DNA of 64,000 nt from Choristoneura fumiferana (Eukaryota; Arthropoda; Insecta; Lepidoptera; Tortricidae), in assembly GCF_025370935.1 (NCBI RefSeq), contig NC_133493.1, forward strand, positions 8,489,094 through 8,553,093. Direction: 5' to 3'. Positions 54,191-64,000 of the stretch are shown piece by piece (position 1 is the stretch's first letter; every line of letters begins with the position of its first letter). A model generated the notes under the pieces. It did no database searches. It had not been told where the DNA came from and worked only from the letters and a program-made list of their open reading frames with translations. The position numbers and the translations under genes were made by a program.

Positions 54191-56230
54191 ACGTGAAGAA
54201 GAAGAATATATTTATCTTTACTTTAACTGACATTGGCCCAAGCCTTAAGGCCGCCATTGAGGGGAATAATAATAATAATAAGTGAGTTGAAATTACAAGG
54301 CCAGATTAACATTTTGGAATTCAATAGGTACATCTAATAATATTACTGTTTCATGTTTACGGCGTTTGAGAACTCAGAACACACCATAATGATGCGTTTC
54401 CACCAAAGATGAGCGAGGATGTGTTTCATCTTCGGAGTAATCATAGACTACACTTGTCCCGATGTTATTAATTGACTGTTGTTTTTTTGTGTTTGTTATG
54501 AGATTGGGACTTACACTTTTAAAACCCCAAAAACTTAACCGCTAAGTCTAGAGATACTTAACTTTGCACGAATGTACATCAAACAGCTCAAAAAAAGACT
54601 AGGATGTAATTTTTGGAATTTTCTATGGAAATTTAGTAAAATTTCAATCAACTTCTGGATCTAATGGTTCACGTCAAGCGAGCAATGCCGTGGGTAAAGA
54701 CTAGTTTAAATACGGTACCCTAAAAATACCCAAAACTCATAACTGTAATCTATTGGCCGCGTGAACCCAATTTATACAAAAAGGAACGCATCAGCGCAAC
54801 TCTAAAAATGTATAAGTGCGAGTCGGGTTCGCGCTCCGAGCATTCCGTGCAATTGCAAAAATATCAACCCGATAATATACACTTTTGGCCTTATCTGCAC
54901 TTCTCATCAAATATGAAACAGCTGCTGCCAGACAAATTTAAAGTTTTAATTTCTTCCCTAATATCGACTCACGCTTGACCAGTTTTTATTATTTGTTAAG
55001 ATGCAGTATAATAACCTATTCTATTTTTCAGAGTTTGAGATTTTAAATTAATTTTATTTTTATTGCACAAGGATTACAAATTAATTGTAAATTTCTGCCG
55101 TCCATCTATTATGATTCTTGAAACACAGCGTTATTATGACAAACAGACGTACCTACAGACAGACAGCGTAGCAACGCTAACAGGGTTCCTTTTGTCACTT
55201 CGCGTACGGAACCCTAAAAATCAAACCGTCCCTTATTATACAGATCGCTATAAGGGGCGAGAATTTTAGCAATTAAGATAACGCTAAGGGATGGCCCTAA
55301 ATCAAGTAGCAGAAAGAAAGGTTGAAGTAATAAATATCGTGGGAGAAGCAGATGCTTCTTAGGGGTAAATGGGAGAAAAATAGGCAGTGTTGCCAGTTAT
55401 CGGAGATCTCCGCTTGAGCATTTCCAAGTGTATGGAGGGCTGGGGCTGCCGTCACACTGTAGGCCCAACAAAATCATCTACATAAATAAAAATGAAGCTT
55501 TCGAACGAAGGCACAACTTTTTTTTGGTGTTTGTTATTGTCAGGACAAGGTTAGTCATCATCAAAATGGGCAGCTACTTGTAGAGAATAGAATACAATAC
55601 AAATATTCTATATCGAAATGCGCTGAAAATAATAATTTTCCGAAACCGATTACTTCGGTATATAAACAATAAACAACAAAAAGTTGGAAAACCTCCGACT
55701 TTGTCAATTCAAAGTTGAATATTTCAAAAACGACTACACCGATTTTGATGAAACATATCTAAGAACCATCGCTAGAAAACTTGATTTCAAATAAAAGAAA
55801 CCGCATGCACATCGGTCCACCTGTTTAGGAGCTACGGTGCTACAGACAGGCAGACAGACACACATAGCGGTCAAACAACTTATAACACCCCTCTTTTTGC
55901 GTCGGGGGTTAAAAATAGGCTATAGGAGACTGTTTTATATATACATACTAAAAGTTATACAAACTTTACCAGCCGTTATAGCAAATACAATTGCAAATAC
56001 AGTTGAGCTGTTAGAGGCAAACAAACTATATAACACATAATACTCATAACCCCATACATAAAACTATTTTAAAGAACTAGCTAAAGTTAATTGACACAGT
56101 GAATGTAAAAGTAATCAATTATATTATCAAAATCTCTTGAAAGTAGGAAATATTTGGCTCCTTCCAGTAGGTACTATACGAACTAAGAACAAGGTAATAA
56201 ATAGGTAGGTAAGCAAAATGTTTGTCCTCC
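54191..56230. other. Intergenic stretch; repeat fragments only
   Basis: Ends of the GGAACCCTAAAAA type lie near 54715 and 55208. No exon or RNA gene is supported. Confidence 0.4.
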
Positions 56231-56235
56231 TTTAG

Positions 56236-56500
56236 CATGTACAGTCACCACCACCAATATATGGCACAACAAAGCGTGCATAAATATCTGGTATGATTCG
56301 AACTCTAGGGCCAGTAGGACTACAAAGTCAAAGTCAAAATATCTTTATTCAATTTAGGTTATAACAAGCACTTATGAATGACAAAAAAAAACTACCATCG
56401 GTTCGGAAAAACCTCTGTTGAGAAGAATCCGGCAAGAAACTCAACGACGTATATTTTTTTTAAACAGATTTAGAACAGATTCACTACGGTGTGAAAGTAG
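56236..56500 (-). mobile_element. Half foldback followed by LINE/SINE tail
   Basis: 56236-56325 is one arm of the element at 39474 (ACAGTCACCACCACCAATAT, GCGTGCATAAATATCTGGTA). From 56326 AAAGTCAAAGTCAAAATATC, ATTCAATTTAGGTTATAACA and AAGAATCCGGCAAGAAACTC are the inverse of the tail at 42512-42632. The LINE tail seems to have replaced the second arm. Confidence 0.65.
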
Positions 56501-57169
56501 GACTATTTTACGCGACCCAAGCTCCCTTTAGGATTGGTAGATGTGTAGGCATTAGCATTGATGGAATTGGTTGCTATTGATTTAGCTGAATTTATCACTC
56601 CATAGCGTTGTAAAATACTTTTACTGCTGCATGATTTACTGTAGGCGCTGCCTAGAATGTTGTTTTGATTATATTACAGCCTTCTGGGGATCCAACATGT
56701 TCTATTTGGGATGAGTTATTTTATATTCATAGATGGTGATTTATGTGTCAAAATTAGACTTATTTTTCAATTATATTTTGTAAACTACCGTTAGATTGAT
56801 TTTTTACAACAAGTAGGTAAGATTGTTTTTATTTGGAGTCTTTTTGTATTTTTTATTTCAACTCCAAATATTGTTACTTTTACGGTTATCCCGTAAAATC
56901 CATATCGAAAATACAAACTGAAACATAGATGCACAGAAAAACCAGAAAAAGAGACCAAAGCCAAGCCAAGACTGGTCCCTATTTCTGGTTTTTATATGCA
57001 CCTATATTTCAGTTTGTATTTTCGATGTTTTTGAACAAGTAGGTACTACAGTATGGTATATAAACTACTAAATAGCTATAATAATTTAAATGGTAATTAA
57101 GTATTAAACTAATATTTAATTTATTTGTTTATTAAAAATCAAAAATACAACAAGTTTATATGATACGTC
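56501..57169. other. Intergenic stretch; no gene seen
   Basis: A palindrome around 56900-57025 (CATATCGAAAATACAAACTG, then CAGTTTGTATTTTCGATG) with the centre AAAAACCAGAAAAAG is the only structure seen. Confidence 0.45.
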
Positions 57170-57691
57170 TTAAGGGGCTACCCGAGGTTTTCATCGATTT
57201 ATGACAAGTTTTGAATCGTATCTCCTACTTTTGCACTACAGATAGAATTATAAGCCAAACGGTTATCGGTTCTTCATTCTTTTATCTTCATTTTAGTCAA
57301 CCGGCTTTTGAAAAAAAAAAAAAACCTTTATTTTGTATGATTTTTTTAAACATTGTCTAAAAAAACACTTATTTCGTATCTCTATTGACGTGAAAGATCT
57401 AACATATACGAAATCTACATATTTGGGTTTGTCTTTGACGTCTCTAAAAACTTGTCGAGGGTTTTCGTTTGAAACTAACTAACACAAAAGTTATGGCCAG
57501 AAAACCAGTTTTTTTGGCCTAAAATTGTTCAACTTTGATGCCAAATATCTCGAACACAATAAACTTTGATCTAAATATGGGATCATATATTGCTTATAGC
57601 TGTTGTTGTTAATATATATAATGAGCTACAAAAAATATTAGAAAACTAAGGAATCCAGATCGAAGGTCATTGGGGCATAGGATCCCCTTAA
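57170..57691 (-). mobile_element. piggyBac-like MITE with TTAA ends, younger copy
   Basis: TTAAGGGGCTACCCGAGG at the left and ATAGGATCCCCTTAA at the right give TTAA target sites next to GGGG termini, as in piggyBac elements. The inside is AT-rich and non-coding. The older copy is at 39849-40382 in inverse orientation. Confidence 0.78.
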
Positions 57692-58321
57692 CACTAAAGA
57701 GTAACAAGTTGGAATGTTTGTTAAACAAGTATTTACATTCATAATAATAAAAAAATGAAAAACAATAATAAGCAACAAGCATCAAAATCAAAGTCAGTGA
57801 ATAGGATTAAGTTATTGATTTAAAAATTAGTAAACCAAAACGTGTAAGGCTGCAAACGATTCTTTTATTTCTCACTTTTTTACTATACCAGCGCTTTTGA
57901 AAACACCATCATTGCCAAGAAGAATGCGCCGCAAGAAACTAGGTAGAAAGTTTTTTTTTTCAAAACAGGTGAATCTGGTTTCATATTTAAACAAACTTAT
58001 TCTTCATAACAAAACAGTAATTTAATAAATCTTTAAAAAAATCTTGTAACCGCCGTCCCAGAAGACCATCCATAAACAAGGACTAATTAATTGTCAACGT
58101 TAATGAAGCAGCAAAATACGCGACGAATTCGTTAACAACATTAAATTAAGTTACTATTCTGATTTATGGTTGCTTGCGGCTTTTGGAGAACCTATGACGT
58201 GTTTTGACGTGGTTTGTATACCGACATTTGTGTACGTATACCAACCATCCTTATTTGATTTAAAGTTTGGATAGCTATACATATAAAATGTTGTGATTAT
58301 GGCGTTCTTTCTAATTTTATT
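57692..58321. other. Intergenic stretch with a LINE tail
   Basis: CCAGCGCTTTTGAAAACACC and AAGAATGCGCCGCAAGAAAC at about 57888-57950 are the minus-strand tail seen at 31412-31545. Nothing else is supported. Confidence 0.45.
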
Positions 58322-58625
58322 TACAAGGTTTTATTTAGTTTCACCTGTCCCGTTGTATGTCTGTAATCAAATCTTGCAAGTTAATTACTATCAACTTCCA
58401 GGTGGATTGACTTGGAATTTGGTATACTTGTAACTTGCGTGACAATACAATAATCTGGTAGTGCCATCCTGGTAATCCGGCCAGGATTGTCTCCACAGGA
58501 CGGAACTCTTCAACGGTTAATGGCATCGACTTGAAATTTGGTATGCAATTAATGTAGTTTGGGTGACAATACAAGTACAGTCAACAAAAAGATTAGTCAG
58601 CAAAAAAAGCTTGTATTCAAAATGA
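58322..58625 (-). repeat. Dispersed repeat R-A, copy 4
   Basis: TTTCACCTGTCCCGTTGTAT, ATTGTCTCCACAGGACGGAA and ACTTGAAATTTGGTATGC keep the order seen at 13665-13960. Confidence 0.75.
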
Positions 58626-60289
58626 ATTTTTTACCAAAAACTTTTAGAGTTCTATACCTCAAAAGGTACACTCGTGTGTCTGTCTGTGTCCGTTTGTCAC
58701 AGTCGACTTGCTGTAAAACTACTAGACCGAATGAGTTAAAAGATATCATCAGATGTAATATTATAAATTGGCTATTGAATCTTCATTTAAGTGTCGTCTG
58801 GTTTGATCGTGTTTCTAAGCCATATGGTACTGAATTAGTGCAATGCTGAAGGAGTGTCTTTCCAAATGACAAGAACTTTTTAGTACAGCATCGTTGACAA
58901 AGGGCATTTGTTATGGTACCATGCAGAATAAGGTATTTAAAGTTCCCTGGTTTGATCGTGCCGGCCTTTTCAGGAGCCTTCTTGTGTCAGCACTACGTGT
59001 TTGATCTGGTCACATTCCAACTAATTGTTTTTTGCATTTGATGAGAGTTGTACCCACAATCACCTTTGTGTATGGGATGACTGAGAACTTTATTGAATGT
59101 AATCATAATAAGGACATCAGAGTCAGGTATTTGGATGGTATGGGCTTGTTCAATGGACGTGTAAATGTAATTCTCAGTCGACCGCTTTCAGAAGAAGCGA
59201 CGCGAATTTGCAGATTCATTGGAAGGGCCTTTGCATCCAGAGACGTGGTTTCAGTGCAAGGGAGAGTGTAATATCTGTCTGTAGTGTGGTCTGATGCGCC
59301 CCATGACGCTGACATAGTCTTATTTGGTGTGCTTAAGCCTCGTTAAAATATCGAAGGAAAAAAAAGTGTCGTCTATATGCGCCGAATGCTATACACGATC
59401 TCATATCTAAAGATTTTAATTTGACATGTTAACAATTTTTATTGTATTTATAAATGCGAATGTTGGTATGTTTGTTCGTTATGTTTTCACACTTAAATGA
59501 CTCAAACCATCATGATGAAGTTCATAGTGATAGTTTGACGACCTGAAGAGAACAAAAAATAATTTTTATTCCGACTTAACAGTTCCCGCGGACGCGATAT
59601 ATTTTCGCAGACAAAATCGCGGCAATTATATGAGCTTTAGCTACACTAACTTTAGCGTTAAAATTAAATACGTACGTATACTAGCTAGAGCTAGAGTATC
59701 TAGTTAAATTTAGACAAAGAAATTAAGGGTAGCTACCTACCACCGCACCTAAATTTTGATGGTCCTTTCAAAGCAAAGCATTTTTCGCCGACCTCGAAAC
59801 TGGCTCGAAACACACGATTTTACTAAATCAGGCTTTAACTTGAAGGCAGTAAGGGCACGGACAGATGACTTTGTTCGACGGCACTCATACAATGCGAGAT
59901 TCCACTTCTTTTGTTGTATTGTTGGAGAGCTTCCTTTGAACCGTTATAATAGAGATATCATTCATAATCGTGCTTGCTTTATCTTGTACGTAAGTAACTT
60001 TTGTTTTCGCTTTAACGTCTATCTTGGAGTAGGCAAGGTCGATGTGATGTGTAGAATGTTAAAAGACGGAATAACATTGGCGTAGCTCTGTAGTAGCACC
60101 ATTTCCACGTCTTAAATAGAGTTTAGCTCGACATGTTTCGGGCTAAGCCGTAGCCCTTCTTCTTAGGAGCAACGCGACTCGGCGGCTGCTGCAACACGCA
60201 CACTGCGGGCCACCGCTCGGCTCGCTTTTTAGGTCAGTAAAGACAAAGTGTCTTCTGTACCTTAAGCAAATGCTACTAACTACTTGTAC
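58626..60289. other. Intergenic stretch; two unassigned open frames
   Basis: Open frames at 59032-59271 (79 aa) and 59756-60085 (109 aa), both plus strand, have no family motif I recognise and no exon-like composition. A dispersed repeat with CGACATGTTTCGGGCTAAGC lies near 60128-60235. Confidence 0.3.
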
Positions 60290-60425
60290 AATACAATACA
60301 ATAAGTCTTTATTGCACACCAACACATAACAAGCAGTACAGAAAACACAGGTATATACACAGAGACTTTCTGAGGTAAGCAATAGGCGGCCTTATCGCTT
60401 CAGAGCGATACCTGCTGGTACTTAC
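60290..60425 (-). mobile_element. LINE 3' tail, minus strand
   Basis: ACAATACAATAAGTCTTTAT then AATAGGCGGCCTTATCGCTT. It is the same family as 10789-10905 and 63795-63910. Confidence 0.65.
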
Positions 60426-60589
60426 ACTAACTGTGAGGTGTTGTCTCCTATCTACCTAAGCTAACCAAAATTAGATATTCTCAGACGGACGGGCAGACGA
60501 ATTGACAAACAAACCGACAACAAAGTGATCCTATAAGGGTTCCGTATTTGCCAGCTGAGGTACAGGACCATACTATATACATTTATTTG

Positions 60590-60715
60590 TATTAGCAGGA
60601 AGACAAACACAAACCTCCGGCGTAATACTAGTCCCACTGCGGAGCGCAAGCCTCCTCTCAGAATGTGAGAGCTTTGACTGTAGTTACCCATGCGGGCCAA
60701 TGTACTGTAGATTAG
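60590..60715 (-). mobile_element. LINE tail, minus strand
   Basis: TCCCACTGCGGAGCGCAAGC, CCTCCTCTCAGAATGTGAGA and TACCCATGCGGGCC are the inverse of the tail type at 8560-8850. Confidence 0.6.
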
Positions 60716-60844
60716 GAATTTTAGATCCACTAATAAATTACCTACTCACCGTGTTTTTGTGTTTAAGAAAAAGCTTATTGTAAATTTTAAATGTAACATT
60801 TTGGTATGATTCATGGTAAATTATTATTACGTAGTATTTCAGTA

Positions 60845-60984
60845 GTACAGTCAGCATCAAAAGTAGCTGGTTACTTTCGTACTTTGTCGTTTTACAGCCA
60901 AGTACTTAGCGCCATACGAGATTGACAAATGTGTTAATGTGACAGAGTAAAAAAGTAACCAGTTACTTTCATGCTGATCGTACC
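60845..60984. mobile_element. GTACAGTC-type foldback, AGTAACCAG type
   Basis: GTACAGTCAGCATCAAAAGT pairs with CTTTCATGCTGATCGTACC, and GCTGGTTACTTTCG pairs with AAGTAACCAG. The centre is unpaired. Confidence 0.8.
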
Positions 60985-62029
60985 TGTGTATTTCAATCAG
61001 AAAATATAAAAAAATCCTTTTAACGAACAAAATTAATGCAAATTCAGGCTCCGCCAAAAACAATCTATTTGCTTTTAAATCGTCACGAATGCCCGAATCC
61101 ATAAAGGTATAGATTTTAATTAAAAAAGGGGGCCTTTGGAATTTTTAATATTGAAAATGATTGATGCGCTAATGGGCGAAGTGCTGCCGAGTATAATAAG
61201 ATATTTTAAACTCCCTTTTGGAATGATATTATTAGATTGGTGACGTCGAGGCACGAAATTTTTGACAATTTACGTTTGCGCTAAATTGCGCTTATTTTGA
61301 ATCTTTTTTCTCTATATCTATCTATTTTATATCTATGGACGTTAAATGTCTGATAATAAATAATTTTATTTTTACTTATTTAATTAAAACTTAAAATAAG
61401 TTTTTTTTATCAAAAAAAAACATTGTTATGGACTCAGTCTGCAATAAACTGTTTTTTATTTTATTTTAGACATAAAATTAAAATTGAACAGAATGAGTCT
61501 CAAATAATACAGTGCGACAAAGATATTAACGAACGTAGCAAAAAACTTAACTAACGCGGCTAAAACTTATTTTTTTACAGGTTTGCACTTTTAAGAAGGG
61601 TGTCTCTTGGTTTGCATTTAAAAGCAATAATCTTATGATGATAATGACCTTCGACACCAAATGTCCCCGTGATACCCATAGGATATTGTGCTGAAGTTTC
61701 TACAGATAAAGTTTACAGGACAGACGTATAGAACACTGGGACAAAGATGTAGACAGAAGAAGAGACGAACTAGGTACCTAGGCTTTGTAATTTAGTCCTT
61801 TTGTTGGATACAGGCTATTCAGGCAGATAGTTTAACTAAAGACAAAAGTTACATTAAAAAACCTGCTATATTTAAACAAATAATATTAGGAAAATAGATG
61901 TTTTTGTGATATTTGTGATGGATGGCTAAACCCACCACTGTTACATGCAAATGATTAAGATGTTTACTTGTCAAATTTCCCGGTGGGCAGTTCGTAGGAT
62001 ACCTCTTTTGTGGCGTAATACCACAATCA
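60985..62029. other. Intergenic stretch; no gene seen
   Basis: 61508-61590 resembles 9243-9330 (ACAGTGCGACAA, AAAAAACTTAACTAACGCG). No exon is supported. Confidence 0.4.
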
Positions 62030-62490
62030 TCATCATCACCACGCTCAAAGTTTCTTTGTGTGATAGAATCCGAAATACTGAAATTCGCCAAAGAATTAAA
62101 GTCACTGACATCGCTCGGAGAATACGCAAGTGTGACTGGCAATGGGCGGGCCAGATCGCTCGAAGAACAGTACTACCATGAGTTTACAGTGACCGTACTC
62201 GATAGCGACGGCGTAAATTATTTGTAGAGGCGCTGTACAACTCTCCATACAAATAATTTACGCCGTCGCTATCGAGTACGGTCACTGTAAACTCATGGTA
62301 GTGGTACAGATAACCGTTAAGCGAGAAAATTCCAAGAGTGACGACCACGAACCTAAAGACGAAGCGTTGACAGGCCTTCCACTAAATGGACTAGCGACAT
62401 CGTTAGAGTTGTGGCAAACCGGTGGATGCAAGTGGCGAGTTTGTTCTTCTTTGTTCAGCAGTGGACGTCTTCCGGCTATCGATGATGATG
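62030..62490 (+). mobile_element. RTE LINE fragment split by a perfect palindrome
   Basis: The left part translates as DRIRNTEIRQRIKVTDIAR and then CDWQWAGQIARRT, the RTE C-terminal segment. The right part resumes at ACAGATAACCGTTAAGCGAG and ends GTTCAGCAGTGGACGTCTTC with a GATGATGATGG tail. Related intact sequence near 15975 reads AGAACAGATAACCGTTGGGG without the insert. Confidence 0.8.
62172..62302. mobile_element. Perfect palindromic MITE with 55-bp arms
   Basis: 62172-62226 and 62248-62302 are exact inverse complements over all 55 bases. Their outer ends are ACTACCATGAG and CTCATGGTAGT. The loop is 21 bases. It interrupts the RTE fragment, and ACAG is found at both junctions. Confidence 0.92.
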
Positions 62491-62572
62491 GGAGTTGAGG
62501 TCGATTCTAGGGCTTAACATAACTTTTCTAGTTTTTTGATGGTGTTCTAGTTACAGCATATTTTAAAAACCT

Positions 62573-62715
<143 letters not shown>

Positions 62716-63794
62716 CATATTTATTGCTTCAAAAAAAAGTTGAAAAAGAAAAACATACACTACCACCACAGTAAAACAGTTTTTTGTGGCAAACGAAGCG
62801 GACTCAGCATTTACCTACCTACCTATATTCTTAGCTCCGCGTCCTGTAACATCATTACAATAGGAAAAGTTCTCAAAGAAAGTAAAATTAGATTTAATCT
62901 TCTAAAATTGCTCTTTGAAGTACTTGAAAACTCTGATTTTGTGAATTTGCGAAGACGCAAAATTGTTCCAGTTTTATTTGTGTTGCTAATTAAATTCGCG
63001 TTCACGTTTATATTTGTTTAAGTTGATTATCGTTGCTTAAGTGTTTTAAATATTAATTAAGCCAATTAAAAGTTACGTCACGATTGTGAACCTTTAGCTG
63101 CGGAAATCATAATTCAAAGTGGGCAATCCATGGCATCGTGTTTGGTCAACGTGCGAATAGCTATGATGATGACTATGATGATGATGATGATGATGATGAT
63201 GATGGCTTATTCGATGTATTCTTAAGCACAAATGATACTATACCTAGTAGGTACAAGGAAGTAGTACAAGCAAGTCGTGATCCTAGAATCGTCACTCAAG
63301 TCTAAGTACCGTTGTTACTTGTGCGAAAAAAACGGCACGGTAATTAAACTAGTGCACAAATGCATGGGAATGGTCGTAAAAATCTACCAGGCAACTGTTT
63401 TTTGATTTTGTTAGTTAATTTGATTACATCTTTAAAATGTATTTCCTTTACACTGGAGCAAAGAGCCCCAACACGAAATTCCATCACTAAGAAACACAAG
63501 TCATATAGCTCTTCCTTGAGACCTTTACGGCCAGGCTTCGACCATGCGCGATGGCAGAGCGAGGAGCCATTTTTAGTTCCATACCCGAACGACGACAAAC
63601 AGAACCAAGTTAATGTCACACACCCTTGCACACACTGACCTTCCGTGTGTCCGTCTGTCCGTTACAGGGCTGTATCAAAAGAACCATACAAGATAAATTG
63701 CTGAACGGCTTTCAATTTGCTTGGAGGCAGGACTTTGCTAACAATGGCTTTTTATAGCTACGGCCGTGTATAGCGTATATTTTAATATACAAAA
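62716..63794. other. Intergenic stretch; no gene seen
   Basis: A GATGAT microsatellite lies at about 63167-63205. Mirror open frames at 62823-63021 and 63344-63638 show no recognised domain. Confidence 0.35.
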
Positions 63795-63910
63795 TACTAC
63801 AAAATGACTGTTTATTGACGCCACAAAGTAAGCAATACAGAAAATAGGTACGAAGAGCGTAAAAAGGGAAACAGTAAGGTTTTATCGCTTCAGAGGGAAC
63901 TCCTCTAAAC
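63795..63910 (-). mobile_element. LINE 3' tail, diverged
   Basis: TGACTGTTTATTGACGCCAC, AGTAAGCAATACAGAAAATA and TTTTATCGCTTCAGAG match the family at 60290-60425 loosely. Confidence 0.45.
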
Positions 63911-64000
63911 TAGCTTTTACAATGGAACGAAGTAGGTAAGAAGTAGATTTCAGTACGTAAGAGGTGCAATTTAAAGCATATTGGAGCAATAACAAACAAG

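Noticed and set aside
63344..63638. Mirror 92-95 codon frames near the window end
   Set aside because: No domain recognised. Opposite-strand overlap suggests chance.

Overview
This window looks like repeat-rich nuclear DNA from a moth or butterfly (Lepidoptera). The signs are an RTE-clade LINE, tRNA-derived SINEs, Helitron-like elements, many foldback MITEs, split genes with GT-AG introns, and GC-rich exons in AT-rich intergenic DNA. The species cannot be named from sequence alone. One 100-N assembly gap lies at 22173-22272.

Layout: (1) 1-3210 is a decayed RTE-type LINE on the minus strand, with endonuclease and reverse-transcriptase domains. (2) 4384-5089 (+) is the 3' end of a class VI myosin gene (jaguar/Myo6), covering its cargo-binding tail. 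Earlier exons are not seen. (3) 9717-17686 (+) is a complete eight-exon gene for a NEMP/TMEM194 nuclear-envelope protein, about 421 aa. (4) 18-42.6 kb is mostly repeats: MITEs, foldbacks, LINE and SINE tails, a possible LTR fragment by the gap, and one possible terminal exon on the minus strand at 20432-20519. (5) 42751-50881 (+) holds the last four recognised exons of a multicopper oxidase (laccase-like) gene. They carry an intact type-1/type-3 copper-binding C-terminus and a hydrophobic tail. (6) 51-64 kb is intergenic, with MITEs, LINE tails, a long AAAG microsatellite and a perfect 55-bp-arm palindrome.

The three protein genes share a strand but do unrelated jobs: actin motor, nuclear-envelope membrane protein and secreted or membrane-bound copper oxidase. 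No operon-like or pathway link is implied.

The most informative non-genic signal is layered transposition. In several places one element interrupts another and the empty site can be read directly: a hAT-like MITE with an 8-bp duplication, a 620-bp element with an 11-bp duplication inside an RTE tail, a Helitron between A and T inside another repeat, and a perfect palindrome inside an RTE fragment. A set of foldback elements with shared GTACAGTC ends and different interiors recurs through the window. I saw no CRISPR array, rRNA, functional tRNA or clearly new protein system.
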